Below the pieces are notes generated by a model, which was not told the origin of the DNA, made no database searches, and saw nothing but the letters and a program-made list of their open reading frames with translations. From Ovis canadensis (Eukaryota > Chordata > Mammalia > Artiodactyla > Bovidae): DNA of 64,000 bases. Positions within the stretch are counted from its first letter, which is position 1, and every line of letters starts with the position of its first letter. The translations under genes and the position numbers were made by a program. Shown piece after piece: positions 22,190 to 34,434 of the stretch. The stretch covers positions 118,950,501 to 119,014,500 of the forward strand of contig NC_091245.1 of assembly GCF_042477335.2 (NCBI RefSeq), written 5' to 3'.

Positions 22190-22835
22190 ATAACATGTTA
22201 TAATACTGTTTGAGAAGTGATTATCATCTTTCCTTCTGTTCCCCTCCAGTGGGAGTAGAGGGTTTCCCTGTGGGATAGGGACTCTTAGGTTAGCATGGGG
22301 TCAGCTGCCAGAAGACCATCAATTTGTTAAACTCTGTAGCATCTTGTGTGCATATTTTGCTGGAGGAGCTTTCTATCCCAGAATCAAGTGTGAGGACACA
22401 AAAAGCCCTTTTTGATATAGGAATTAACACACTCTCATTCTCTGGCGACAGGGATCCTGGAGGCTGACTTCATTTAGAGATTAGAAGTATATTTCCTAAT
22501 CTGAGAAAATGAGGTGTGTGTGAGTAAAACTTCAGAGAGGGTCGTTTGGACTTTTCCTCATTAGGGCACAGAGGTTCTCACTGATTGAGGGAACATGTGG
22601 ACTCAGCCTGTGTACAGGGGGCACCTGTTCAGATTAACTAACCATTTTGGTGTGATAGCAGTGTCATGCCTGCTTTTCTCCCCATCTGAGCCTTCTGTCA
22701 TGTACACTGGAAATGGCACATACCCTCATATTTAACTGGCTATTTTTATTTCCATATGCTGCTGCTTGTGCACAGGTATCTGATTGAAAATTTAACCTGC
22801 ATATTACTGTGGTAAAAGTTAAAAAAAATGTGTTT
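22190..22835. other. Unassigned intronic sequence
   Basis: No recognised repeat or gene. Confidence 0.4.
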
Positions 22836-22837
22836 GA

Positions 22838-23045
22838 TATATAAGACAAATAGTCCTGCCTCAGCTCTGCTATTCCCTAGTGGAGTGGTCTTGGGCAAAG
22901 TTGCTTGCTGTGCCTCATTTTTCTCATCTGTAAAATGGGCACCAAAATAGTACCTTTCAAAAGAGGTGAAATAACACATGCAGTAATAATATAGACAAAG
23001 CCACTGAAATGTTACCTGGTATATAGTAAACAGCCAATAAATGTT
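22838..23045 (-). mobile_element. MIR SINE
   Basis: Antisense MIR: 'tggtcttgggcaaagttgct', 'ttctcatctgtaaaatgggc', 'ccaataaatgttagctct'. Nearly the whole MIR core is covered. Confidence 0.85.
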
Positions 23046-23462
23046 AGCTCTTAGGAAGGTGATGGTGACGATGACAATGAGGATAACTACCCCTGCAGCA
23101 AAGGTTATATTCCCAAATAAGTCCTTCCTCCACTCCATCCCATCTCCCCAGAGACAAGCACTTCCAATTCCTTTGATTATTTTGCTGTTTCAAAAAATCA
23201 CATTTTCACTGATATTTTCAGCTTTTCTCTCCTCTCAATATTAAGCGTGCTTTATTGACTTCCTCTTGTAGATGGTGAGGTTTTAGCTAACACTTAAACT
23301 TTCCCTATGTCTCTTCTAATATAGTTAAGTGTATCATTTTGGTTAGAGCGACATTTAGAGTTTCGTATTATTATGATCATATAGACTTTGTTCATACTGA
23401 GTTGTGGGATCGTGTTTGAGAGTGTTGGGTGTTACCAGATTTTTCGAGTGCTATGCTGAGTT
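23046..23462. other. Unassigned intronic sequence
   Basis: Sequence between the MIR and the BovB insertion with no recognised feature. Confidence 0.4.
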
Positions 23463-24584
23463 GTTTGCTATGACCAGTGCGTTCTCTTGGCAAAACTCTA
23501 TTAGCCTTTGCCCTGCTTCATTCCGAATTCCAAGGCCAAACTTGCCTGTTACTCCAGGTGTTTCTTGACTTCCTGCTTTTGCATTCCAGTCCTCTATAAT
23601 GAAAGGACATCTTTTTTAGGTGTTCTAAAAGGTCTTGTAGGTCTTCATAGAACCGTTCAACTTCAGCTTCTTCAGCATTACTGGTTGGGGCATAGGCTTG
23701 GATTACTGTGATATTGAATGGTTTGCCTTGGAAACGAACAGAGATCATTCTGTTGGTTTTGAGATTGCATCCAAGTACTGCATTTCAGACTCTTTTGTTG
23801 ACCTTGATGGCTACCCCATTTCTTCTAAGGGATTCCTGCCCGCTGTAGGAGATATAATGGTCATCTGAGTTAAGTTCACCCATTCCAATCCATTTTAGTT
23901 CGCTGATTCCTAGAATGTTGATGTTTACTCTTGCCATCTCCTGTTTGACCACTTCCAATTTGCCTTGATTCATGGACCTGACATTCCAGGTTCCTATGCC
24001 ATATTGCTCTTTACAGCATCGGACCTTGCTTCTATCACCAGTCCCATCCACAACTAGGTATTGTTTTTGCTTTGGCTCTATCCCTTACTTCTTTCTGGAG
24101 TTATTTCTCCACTGATCTCCAGTAGCATTTTGGGCACCTACTGACCTGAGGAGTTCCTCTTTCAGTATCCTATCATTTTGCCTTTTAATACTGTTCATGG
24201 GGTTCTCAAGGCAAGAATACTGAAGTGGTTTGCCATTCCCTTCCCCAATGGACCACATTGTGTCAGACCTTCCCACCATGACCAGCCCATCTTGGGTGGC
24301 CCCACAGGGATGGCTTAGTTTCATTTAGTTAGACAAGGCTGTGGTCCTAGTGTGATTAGATTGACTAGTTTTCTGTGATTATGGTTTCAGTGTGTCTGCC
24401 CTCTGATGCCCTCTTGCAACACCTACTGTCCTACTTGGGTTTCTCTTACCTTGGATGAGGGGTATCTCTTCACCACCATCCCTCCTGACCTTCAACATGG
24501 AATAGCTCCTCTAGGCCCTCCTGCACCCGTGAAGCCACCGCTCCTTGGACGAGGGGTTGCTCCTTCCGGCAGCTGCCCCTGACT
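23463..24584 (-). mobile_element. BovB LINE, inverted 5' part (5' UTR and endonuclease N-terminal region)
   Basis: On the minus strand this reads the 5' UTR, then the apurinic/apyrimidinic-type endonuclease domain. Segments visible include YGIGTWNVRSMNQGKLEVVK, INILGISELKWIGMGELN and FQGKPFNITVIQAYAPTSNA. The ORF is broken by stops. It ends on the left at the codons for the segment that continues, in sense, at 24585. The junction appears to share only the bases 'aac'. It forms one insertion with the next feature. Confidence 0.92.
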
Positions 24585-26884
24585 AACACCCTCTTCCAAC
24601 AACACAAGAGAAGACTCTACACATGGACATCACCAGATGGTCAACACCGAAATCAGATTGATTATATTCTTTGCAGCCCAAGATGGAGAAGCTCTATACA
24701 GTCAGCAAAAACAAAACCAGGAGCTGAATGTGGCTCAGATCATGAACTCCTTATTACCAAATTCAGACTTAAATTGAAGAAAGTAGGGAAAACCACTAGA
24801 CCATTCAGGTATGACCTAAATCAAATCCCTTATGATTATACAGTGGAAGTGAGAAATAAATTTAAGGGACTAGATCTGATAGACAGAGTGCCTGATGAAC
24901 TATGGAATGAAATGTGACGTTGTACAGGAGACAGGGATCAAGACCATCCCCATGGAAAAGAAATGCAAAAAAGCAAAATGGCTGTCTGGGGAGGCTTAAC
25001 AAATAGCTGTGTAAAGAGGAGTAGCGAAAAGCAAAGGAGAAAAGGAAAGATATAAGCATCTGAAAGCAGAGTTCCAAAGAATAGCAAGAAGAGAGAAGAA
25101 AGCCTTCCTCAGTGATGAAGGCAAAGAAATAGAGGAAAACAACAGAATGGGAAAGACTAGAGATCTCTTCAAGAAAATTAGAGATACCAAGGGAACATTT
25201 CATGCAAAGATGGGCTCAATAAAGGACAGAAATGGTATGGACCTAACAGAAGCAGAAGATATTCAGAAGAGGTGGCAAGAATACACAGAAGAACTGTACA
25301 AAAAAGATTTTCATGACCCAGATAATCACGATGGTGTGATCACTCACCTAGAGCCGAACATCCTGGAATGTGAAGTCAAGTGGGCCTTAGAAAGCATCAC
25401 TATAAACAAAGCTAGTGGAGGTGATGGAATTCCAATTGAGCTATTTCAAATCTTGAAAGGTGATTCTGTGAAAGTGCTGCACTCAGTATGCCAGCAAATT
25501 TGGAAGACTCAGCAGTGGCCACAGGACTGGAAAAGGTCAGTTTTCATTCCAATCCCAAAAAAAGGCAATGCCAAAGAATGCTCCAACTACTGCACAATTG
25601 CACTCATCTCACACGCTAGTAAAGGAATGCTCAAAATCTCCAAGCCAGGCTTCAGCAATACGTGAACCATGAACATATTCCAGATGTTCAAACTGGTTTT
25701 AGAAAAGGCAGAGGAACAAGAGATCAGATTGCCAACATCCACTGGATCATGGAAAAAGCAAGAGAGTTCCAGAAAAACATCTATTTCTGCTTTATTGACT
25801 ATGCCAAAGCCTGTGACTGTGTGGATCACAGTCAACTGTGGAAAATTCTTACAGAGATGGGAATACCAGTCCACCTGACCTGCCTCTTGAGAAACCTATA
25901 TGCAGGTCAGGAAGCAACAGTTAGAACTGGACATGGAACAACAGACTGGTTCCAAATAGGAATAGGAGTCCGTCAAGGCTATATTGTCACCCTGTTTATT
26001 TAACTTCTGTGCAGAGTACATCATGAGAAATGCTGGGTTGGAAGAAGCACAAGCTGGAATCAAGATTGCCGGGAGAAATATCAATAACCTCAGATATGCA
26101 GATGACACCACCCTTATGGCAGAACGTGAAGAGGAACTAAAAAGCCTCTTGATGAAAGTGAAAGAGGAGAATGAAAAAGTTGGCTTAAAGCTCAACCTTC
26201 AGAAAACGAAGATCATGGCATCCGGTCCCTTCACGTCATGGGAAATAGATGGGGAAACAGTGGAAACAGTGTCAGACTTCATTTTGGGGGGCTCCAAAAT
26301 CACTGCAGATGGTGACTGCAGCCATGAAATTAAAAGACGCTTACTCCTTGGAAGAAAAGTTGTGACCAACCTAGACAGCATATTCAAAAGCAGAGACATT
26401 ACTTTGCCGACTAAGGTCCGTCTAGTCAAGGCTATGGTTTTTCCTGTGGTCATGTATGGATGTGAGAGTTGGACTGTGAAGAAGGCTGAGCGCTGAAGAA
26501 TTGATGCTTTTGAACTGTGGTGTTGGAGAAGACTCTTGAGAGTCCCTTGGACTGCAAGGAGATCCAACCAGTCCATTCTGAAGGAGATCAGCCCTGGGAT
26601 TTCTTTGGAGGGAATGATGCTAAAGCTGAAGCTCCAGTACTTTGGCCATCTCATGCGAAGAGTTCACTCATTGGAAAAGACTTTGATGCTGGGAGGGATT
26701 GGGGGCAGGAGGAGAAGAGGAAGACAGAGGATGAGATGGCTGGATGGCACCACTGACTCGATGGACATGAGTCTGAGTGAATTCCGCGAGTTGTTAATGG
26801 GCAAGGAGGCCTGGCGTGCTGCGATTCATGGGGTCACAAAGATCGGACACGACTGAGTGACTGAACTGAACTGAACTGAACTGA
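24585..26884 (+). mobile_element. BovB LINE, sense part (endonuclease C-terminus, reverse transcriptase, 3' tail)
   Basis: It starts in the C-terminal endonuclease region. The SDH motif (24735-24743) is intact. It continues through the RTE reverse transcriptase with palm motif YADD at 26095-26106, the C-terminal domain and the (tgaac)n tail. Open segments at 25147-25665, 25662-26003, 25984-26496 and 26536-26856 are pieces of one ORF broken by frameshifts near 25640 and 25985 and a stop at 26494. With the inverted part the insertion is about 3.4 kb, close to full length. It is inactive. Confidence 0.95.
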
Positions 26885-26889
26885 TTCTG

Positions 26890-28145
26890 AGGTGAAAAAT
26901 AATGAGTAGGTTATTGTCAGTTGCTCTTGCTTATTAAGTTAAAGGTTGTCAAATGGTTGCTGGCTGTTAGAATTATTTTGTGACTTGCTTAATTTTCTCC
27001 TCTGCTGTTCATTTGTTTGTATTACCATACTGGAATCTGAGAAAGAGTTGGTAGAGGTTAAACTTTTAGAAGAAATGTTGGGCTTTAGATAGACTGGGAA
27101 CTTGGAGCAGACATGGATGTCTGTGGGTCTGTCAGCTCTTGTTACTAGCTACCTTACCCTTAGGCTTCAGAAAATACAGTGGGCTTGCCTGTATTATACA
27201 AGTTGGGACTGCCACAATACAAGTTGGGACTGCCTAGGTGGATGTCGAATGAAATGAGCCCAGTGTGGGAAAAGACAGACAAGTAAGATGATTATGAAAA
27301 GGAAATACGAATGATAGTGGGGAAAAGCTGAGTCTCCAAAGTGTGCTCAATAGAATGGCTAGGCAGATTCTCATAGAAGGAATGTCCATGTTGATTTACT
27401 TGGTACAGTTTGCCCAGCGTGGGGGCAGGGGCGGAGGATAAGGACAAAGCTGGAGTTGTGGTCTTGTGGATCTCAAGTGTTTACCAGCGAACCAGACAGA
27501 GGAGGTCAGGCAGTGTGGTGCCTCTGCTCTGAGAATCCCAGCTGCAGACAAAACATTCTCTTTGTACAGCACCGTGTATAGCATATGGTGAAATTGTGGG
27601 TTCTGGATCTAGGAAAGGAGTGGGGGAAAACCGCAACCAAAGCAGAAGTTTTCTCTGGAGTTGCAGTTAATGAAGTAGTCCTAAAGGGATCCTGGCCTCT
27701 GAGATGTGGAGGGGAAGGGGCAGGGCCATGGGGGTGGTAAGGTGGAGACAGGAGGAAGCCAGTGGTCTTACTAATTACTGTTTTATGTAGAATGGTCAGG
27801 TCCAGCATTGAGAGAGAAACACGAGATTCATTTCTGCTTGTCTCATCTTTAGCTCTAACCTTTTTGTGTTGGAGGTTAGTGACCAGTTTTGTTGGGTGAT
27901 TGTAGTGAGGGTTTGTAAACACAGGAAAAGCTGGTTTTAGCTGGAAAAGCATGTCTCTCGGAGTGAGTAGCAGCGGGCTACACAGTTGGTGTGGGTTCAC
28001 AGTAGTTCTTGCCCTTCTGTTCTTGGGGTGATGCCTTCCTCCACATTTTTCATCCAGCCTTTACCAGGTTTTTGTGAATAGTTACTAGTAAATCATAAGG
28101 GTCTGTAACTTGGTTGGTCATTTTTTATATCGTGGTGCTGGTGGT
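26890..28145. other. Unassigned intronic sequence
   Basis: Apparently unique. A 164-codon open frame on minus (27506-28000) has no recognisable domain and biased Pro/Thr/Ser content, so I regard it as chance. A short local repeat ('acaagttgggactgcc') occurs twice near 27200-27235. Confidence 0.4.
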
Positions 28146-28147
28146 GA

Positions 28148-28349
28148 TTTAGTTGTTAAGTTGCATCTGAGTCCTGGTGATCCCATGGAATATAACCCAC
28201 CACACTTCTCTGTCCATGGGATTTCCCAGGCAAGAATACTGGAGTGGATTACTGTTTCCTTCCCCAGGGGATCTTCCCGACCTAAGGACTGAATCTCATC
28301 TACATTGCAGGCAGATTTTTTTTTTAACAATTGAGCCACCAGGGAAGCC
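28148..28349 (-). mobile_element. Bov-tA SINE
   Basis: Minus-strand Bov SINE ('ttgttaagttgcatctgagt' to 'gagccaccagggaagcc'). Confidence 0.92.
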
Positions 28350-28354
28350 CTATT

Positions 28355-30116
28355 CCATATCAAATAGGTATAATAACGAACACTCATTATTCAGAGAGAT
28401 GGACTGGGTTAACAGGTGAGAGGTGTGACTGCCATGACCCAGAAACAGTATGGAAAGCCAGGAAAAGAATCTGAGATTGCTCCATATCCCCAAACAGACG
28501 CTTTCCTTCCTTAGGAATTTAGCCCTTAAAGTCCCTTCCAGGTCATGTAGTACCAAGTTGTTGGGAAGGTAAACCCAAGATTCTGTTCCCTCTGTGATGT
28601 GTCTCACTTTTGGAGCTGACCCAGCACACTGTATCTCTGAGATTAGGTCATCCTGCCAGCCCCTGGGGGAAGCATTGTGAGGATGGTTCTCTCTGATTTA
28701 TTTTTTTGTCTCCTGGCTTCATAAGCACGCAGATTCTCAGGCTCTTTCCTTTGTCTTACTTTCCTTTTGAATGTTTGTATGGAAGTTTTGTTTTGTGCCA
28801 CTGGTTTTTGTTTTCCTGGATCTGAGTGTGGTTTTTAGGGAAAACTTCAGTGCCCAAACTGGAAACCTGGTACAGTCTGGCTTAAGTGGGACATTCTGAA
28901 AAGTCCTTTTAGAGGATGATGAGAATCAAACTCAAGCCAGTACAGCTCTTGTGATTTTGAGTCAGACATCTCTAAAATATCGAAGCGAGGTCTCCCACTT
29001 GAAGACTCTGGTTCCCCAGGCTGTGCCCCTCCCAGGGCCCTGGCGCTAGTTTCTTTTCTCTCAGTTGCCCCTTCCGTTGTGTGAGTGACATGTCATGTGA
29101 ATATCTGGGTCCCAGTCCTGAGTCTGGGAGCTCCAGGGGCCACCAGAGAACTGACTGGTGGTGTGAGGCCCTGTGGCCGTTGCAGCTGGTGTAGCTGTAT
29201 GTCCCCTCCCCCAGCCCCCACCCCGCCTCTTAAACTGTACATTGCTAACTCAGCCTCCTTTCTTTTTTTAAGATGTGTTTTTTGAATCTATAGATTAAAA
29301 AAAAGAGAAATCTGTATTATGCTCTGTTGATGTTCTGATTTTTGTTCAGCTCTTTGTTCAACCCTGAAGCAAGCTCCCTGCATCCATAGCTCTTACTTCA
29401 CCATATTTTTTTTTCTTTTTTTTGGCTGTGCCATATCTTTTTGAGTCTATAAATAATACCTTACTTGCTTTATTTTAGCCCCCAAATTCTTTTCTTTATA
29501 CTTCTGTTTTTCCTACAGATTCTCAGCACTTATTGGAGCCTCCTTTAGAAAGACATAGTTGAAAAGATTTTAACTGGGTTTGAAAAGTAATTAATAGTTT
29601 GCTAGGTCTTTATCTCTGGAATGATGTAGGGTCTAGCTAGCTCTCTTCAGAACCTCTTTCCACAAATCGTGGGTCTCAGCGTGTAAAGGTGAGCTCCAGT
29701 GAGTCAGGCTTTCTGAACTCATTCCATAGATGCCTGTTTCTAGTCCCTCTGAATCTCCATTTACTTGGCAGCAAAGATGACCTCATATAAGGCACTTACA
29801 TACAGCATCAGGTCATACTTCCTGCATCTTGTTTCAGAACAAGTTGAATGCCTTGAATGCTCACAGTTGAATGCCTTCAGTCGGCGCAGGATCTGCTGTG
29901 GGGGGAAGTAGAACTGTGCTCACATATGGGCTCAGTCACTTCCCAGTCTTTGCATTTTCTGTCCTGACTGGGGCCCAAGTGACCTCTGTCAGCGGAATTG
30001 CACACCCCAGGATTTCTGAAGATGTCTGAACACCTGCAGGGTGGTAGAACATGTGCTGTTTGAGACTTGCTTTGGGTGATGTGCTGAGGTCTGAGACTGG
30101 TGTGTGGAGGCAGGAA
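28355..30116. other. Unassigned intronic sequence
   Basis: Mostly unique. A fragment at about 29410-29445 ('ttttttttggctgtgccata') looks like the start of a tRNA-SINE. No gene is seen. Confidence 0.4.
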
Positions 30117-30143
30117 CCCCCCCCCCCCCCCGGCCCCGCCCCA
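30117..30143. repeat. Poly-C run followed by C-rich sequence
   Basis: Fifteen consecutive C (30117-30131) are followed by ggccccgcccc. The minus strand is G-rich and could form a G-quadruplex. Confidence 0.9.
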
Positions 30144-30510
30144 TAATGTAGAACATGGAATGTGGTGAGGGCCGAGTGGGGCAGCGGGGGTGGGAGAGGG
30201 CGTTGTGCAGCCTCCCAGAGCCAGCCTGGTTGGGAGAGGCTTGGAACTCTGCTTCCTGGGAAGATCCACAGAGCAGAGAGGTCAAAATGCTCTGAATCTG
30301 CACTCTGGTATGCTGTGGTGCAGGTTGACTGAATTCCCAGATGTTTGATCATCTCTATAAAGGGGAAAGGAATCTACTCTGTAGCACCCAGGAGTCAATG
30401 AAAATAAAATATGAAAAATGAAAATGGTTTTAAATCCTAACGAACTCTCCATGGTAACGCATAGGTGTTTTTAGTGTATGGGGTATTCTATATTTTATGT
30501 TCTGCGTGCG

Positions 30511-30722
30511 TGGTAAGTCAATTCAGCTGTGTCTTACTGGTGTGACTCTGTGGACTGTAGCCTACCAGGCTCCTGATCCACGGCAAGAAGACTGGAGTGG
30601 GTTGACATGCCCTCCCGCAGGGGATCTTCCTGACCCAGGAACCGAACCGGTGTCATGTCTCCTGCCTTGGCAGGTGGATTTTTTTTTTTTTTCTCTCATC
30701 AATAGCGCCCTCTGGGAAGCCC
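30511..30722 (-). mobile_element. Bov-tA SINE, diverged
   Basis: Minus-strand Bov SINE with internal losses ('actgtagcctaccaggctcc' to 'ctctgggaagcc') and a T-run at 30678-30692. Confidence 0.88.
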
Positions 30723-30734
30723 CATTATGTGTTC

Positions 30735-30905
30735 TAAACAGTGTTTTAAATTGTCTGTAAAATAGGTACCCTGTTCTGCTTACAACAGATGATAAAACTA
30801 AGGCTCAGAAGCTTGCTCAGCCAGTAAATGGCATAGCTAGCACTTGAATCTTGCCTTTGAAGCCTGGTTTCTACTAAGCTAATCAGGGTCCATAAGAGGA
30901 GTAGG
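30735..30905 (+). mobile_element. MIR SINE
   Basis: Sense MIR, diverged: 'gataaaactaaggctcagaa', 'ctcagccagtaaatggcata', 'cacttgaatcttgcc'. Confidence 0.7.
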
Positions 30906-31171
30906 CAGCTTATAGCACTAGGCGCCATCCGATACTTTTTTTCAGCCAACAATGTGTTGTGTCCCTAACACCTGGCATTTTAGGTGTTAGGTGAGTTTGG
31001 TTTCTTGTCTTTTTTTAACTTTTTTCCCCTGTGTAACTTGTAATGATCTTTAAAGGCATTGAGTTTATAAAAAACTTTTCTTCTTTTTAACCATTCCACT
31101 CTTGATTTAATTGCCTAGGTGGTGATTTAACTGTTAACCTTCCTAACTCTTCAGCTTTGGGCTCACCTAGG

Positions 31172-31265
31172 GATTTATTTTTTTAATTAAAGGATTATTG
31201 CTTTATAGACTTTTGTTTTCTGTCAGATATCAACATGAATCAGCTATAGGTTTACAGAGCAGGAG
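31172..31265 (-). mobile_element. L1 LINE 3' UTR fragment
   Basis: 'aattaaaggattattgcttt' and 'atcaacatgaatcagctata' match the same L1 3' module as at 4.8 kb. Confidence 0.7.
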
Positions 31266-31269
31266 GCAA

Positions 31270-31740
31270 GCTATGATACTGAGTGCCGCCTGAGTCATTG
31301 GTTTATTCAGCCATTTGGGAGCCTATTGAGTCCCTTGTATCTGGCCAGCAAAGATGAGTAAGACGGATAAAACGCAAGTGACGGCAGGCAGTGCAGTTTG
31401 GTAAGTGACATGGTGTGGAGCGCACAGTATGTTGGAAACACCCACAGGGAGACGTCAGTGCAGGGCTGGGGAGCTGGAGAAGGTGGGGATGATGGCTGAG
31501 CTGAAGGAGGAAAGATGAGTGAGTTTGCCAGATTGGAACGGTGCGGGGACACCTGCAGGGTGGTGTTCCAGACAGAACTGGAGGGCTGGGAACAGCAGTG
31601 GGTGCTCATGCCCGGTACGCGGCAGGAGCGAGAAGCAGGAGCAGCCGGTCAGCGCCAGCTTGGCAGCTCTGTGTGCCAAGTGGAGGCGTTTGAGTGATGT
31701 CCCATTCCAGTGCACCCCACATGTCCTTTACCTGCTGCTC
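31270..31740. other. Unassigned sequence with an ancient-repeat remnant
   Basis: At about 31300-31375 the words 'gtttattcagccatttggga' resemble an old dispersed repeat. The rest is GC-rich unique intron with chance open frames on both strands. Confidence 0.35.
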
Positions 31741-31741
31741 T

Positions 31742-31971
31742 GGCTGTTGTCTGACTGTCCTTCTGTCTCCCTTTCCTCTCTCCTTTCGTAATCCCCCTCT
31801 CCCAGCCCTTTTCTTGGGCTGTTGTCTGACTGTCCTTCTGTCTCCCTTTCCTCTCTCCTTTCGTAATCCCCCTCTCCCAGCCCTTTTCTTGGGCTGTTGT
31901 CTGACTGTCCTTCTGTCTCCCTTTCCTCTCTCCTTTCGTAATCCCCCTCTCCCAGCCCTTTTCTTGGGCTG
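31742..31971. repeat. 75-bp tandem repeat, three identical copies
   Basis: The unit beginning ggctgttgtctgactgtcct repeats at 31742, 31817 and 31892 with no differences that I can see. A few bases of a fourth copy end at 31971. The unit is pyrimidine-rich on +. Because 75 is divisible by 3 and the unit lacks stops in several frames, it produces long but meaningless open frames on both strands. Confidence 0.97.
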
Positions 31972-32004
31972 TCAGTGTCAGTCTCCCACATTCAAGGGTT
32001 ACTC

Positions 32005-32187
32005 TGGGCTTCTCTGGTGACTCAGATGGTAAAGAATCCTCCCGCAAGCCAGGAGACCCAGGTTTGATCCGTGAGTAGGCAACCCACTCCAGTACTCTTG
32101 CCTGGAGAAGTCCATGGATAGAGGGGCCTAGCGGGCTATGGTCCATGGGGTTGCAAAGAACCAGACACGACTGAATGACTAACACAC
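32005..32187 (+). mobile_element. Bov-tA SINE
   Basis: Plus-strand copy with an internal deletion around 32075: 'gggcttctctggtgactcag' to 'cagacacgactgaatgacta'. Confidence 0.93.
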
Positions 32188-32494
32188 TGGACACCCTCTC
32201 AGCAGCCAGCTCTGTCCCTGTGTGTGTGGCCCCTCGGGGTTGGGGAGAGCGGCACAGGGGGGAGTTCTGAGGGTCTTGGCCTCTAAAATCAGCACTCTGA
32301 GAAACTGAGGAAGGTGAATGGTCGGAGGACTGGAGAACGTTTGTTTTCCAGACCATCGCAAAAAAATCTTAGGGTAGGCACGCGAGGTGTGTGCATGAGG
32401 CTGGTATAGGGGCCACCACCAGCATCGTGGAGCTTTCCAGGCAGCATGCAGGGTGCCCCTAAGGATGAAAAGCTGCCCATTCACTTTTATCCTG

Positions 32495-32640
32495 AGATGG
32501 GAGGTTCTGGTCCTCTGTTTTAGGGGAGGGAGTGGAGACTCAGCGAGGTTAAGCAGCCTGCCTGAAGTTGCTCAGCCAGTACCGGGTGGACCCAGGGCTT
32601 CGCTCTTGGGTCTGTACACCTCTCCCACACGCCCTGTGCC
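32495..32640 (+). mobile_element. MIR-like SINE, diverged
   Basis: 'ggagactcagcgaggttaag' and 'tgctcagccagtaccgggtg' follow the MIR core. Confidence 0.55.
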
Positions 32641-32644
32641 TGCC

Positions 32645-33785
32645 GCAGGCCGGTCTGGCAGTGCGGCCCTGGGTGTCGTGCAGAAGGTGGCTGCGGTTCC
32701 TCAGTCTGCCCCCTTGGCGGCCTTGCCTACGTTAGCTGGTTTTTGCTGCCAGATGAATGAGCCAGCAGCAGCTGCTCTGATAGGCCTGGGAACTTGTCCC
32801 TGGAGGGAACGGCCGCATCCAGGAAGGTTACACCAGGCCTCGAAGCAGAAGTGTCTGGACATATCACAGAATCTGCTGAACTAGCAGTGTCCGTTGCAAA
32901 TCCTGTTCTACAAGTTTATAGTGATGTTGGTGCTAACTCCCTGCCATTTGGTTTGAAGACTGAGAAAGAGAAGGCAGTTCACTGGGTTGTGACATTTATG
33001 ATACAGTGATTGGAGGACTGTAATGAAATCTATATAAATTTCTATATACAAACCTCCCCCTGCATTTCAGACCCAAATTGCACCTGTTAGCAGGATCAAC
33101 TGGAGTGAAGGAGAAAGTCCTTTCCAAACTCAAATCTGGGTGGAAGATCCCTCACCCTCTCTTGTGAACACTCTGCCTTCCCTGCCTTGCCTTTGACAGT
33201 AGCTCTCCCAGCCCCCTCCCCCCAGCCTCCATGTAGGTTGCTGTGTGGGGCCAGGGCTGTCTGGATTCGTCACTCCCAGGTTTGGGTCAGCTCACATCAC
33301 CATCACATCACAGTAGGAAAACCTTGCCAGTACCGCGGGAGCACTGGACTTTGCTCTGAAGCCTTCTGTACCTTAACTCCAGGTTTGCACCACCTGCCTT
33401 TCAGGATCCACTTCTGAGTCTTTCTTTGCCCCTACCTTTGTCCCCCTCCTTCCTGAAGTTGTTAAGGCTGTCACACCACCACCACTGAGCTGTCTTTTGC
33501 CCTGTTAAAGTCTTCTCAGTGTTATTAAAAGGACTATGACCAGAGGTCTCTAGCTCACCTCCCTACAGTTACACATGATGTTCATGTAAATTCTTAATCT
33601 TATCCAAAATCGAATCTTATCCAATATCCCTTGTTAATATCCTTGGGATTGTGATGATAAGCTCTACATGATTTTCCATAAATGCCCCATAGTTTACCAG
33701 GCAGAGTAAGTGCTTAAAACTCCTTTTGTTTAAAAAAAAAAAAAAAAAGAAAGGAACTTGTCAAGTATAGTTTGTGTCTTATCAC
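32645..33785. other. Unassigned sequence, poly-A run at 33731-33748
   Basis: No gene or confident repeat is seen apart from the A-run. 'cacatcaccatcacatca' near 33293 is low complexity. Confidence 0.4.
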
Positions 33786-33789
33786 CAGT

Positions 33790-33975
33790 AAAATGAATTA
33801 GCTCTGGTTTATTGGATGCTTATACATTCCTATAACATCGGCGTCTCCTACCTGGCCATCTTGTGGATGAAGAAACTGAGGCTAAAGAAAGTGAAGGCTT
33901 TTGCTCACTTGAATCCACATCCGGATTCAAACTCAGGTCTGTAAGCAAGCCTGTTTTGTCCTCACTGTGCTCTTC
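33790..33975 (+). mobile_element. MIR SINE
   Basis: Sense MIR: 'gatgaagaaactgaggctaa', 'ccggattcaaactcaggtct', diverged. Confidence 0.72.
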
Positions 33976-33979
33976 TGCC

Positions 33980-34430
33980 TCACATACATCCCAATTTCCT
34001 GAAGCTACTTTTAAATTTTAGTAAATTATGCTATCATTTTCATTAAACTGGTTGATAATTATTGAATGGCCCTCGAGAGAGAGGAGTTCTGATAGAGACC
34101 CTCCTTCTTTTTTTAATTCTTTAATGGTTGCCCCTTGAAAGCTCTTGCTTATAGAAGAGAAAGCCATGAAGTCCTCTTGTCAGCCTTAGTAGAAATCCTT
34201 ACCAGATGCTGGGGCGTGCGCTATTCTTGCTCTCTGTATTCATGCGTAGTCTCTTGCTCTGTCTTACCTTCCTACTGGGTGATCTCTGATGGTGTAATCC
34301 TCAGGCGTTCGTCCTGTCACCTGTCTCTCTAGTGTCTCTTCTCGCTGCTTCACTAATACTCAGGGAAGCTTGCGGTTGCCCGTGCTAAGGCAGCCAGGGC
34401 CAGGAGGGCTGCGTCCACATCCTGTAGGGC
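33980..34430. other. Unassigned intronic sequence
   Basis: No recognised feature. Confidence 0.4.
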
Positions 34431-34434
34431 CGAG

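Noticed and set aside
25147..26856. Reverse-transcriptase-like ORFs as host genes
   Set aside because: They are pieces of a frameshifted BovB LINE with its 3' tail; several similar fossils occur in this window (3.2, 17.7, 40.8, 58.6 kb).
27506..28000. 164-codon minus-strand ORF
   Set aside because: No domain, low-complexity Pro/Ser/Thr composition, no splice or promoter context; treated as chance.
31649..32356. 235-codon minus-strand ORF with three 25-residue repeats, as a repeat protein
   Set aside because: The repeats come from the 75-bp DNA triplicate (period divisible by 3), and the frame also runs through an antisense Bov-tA SINE.
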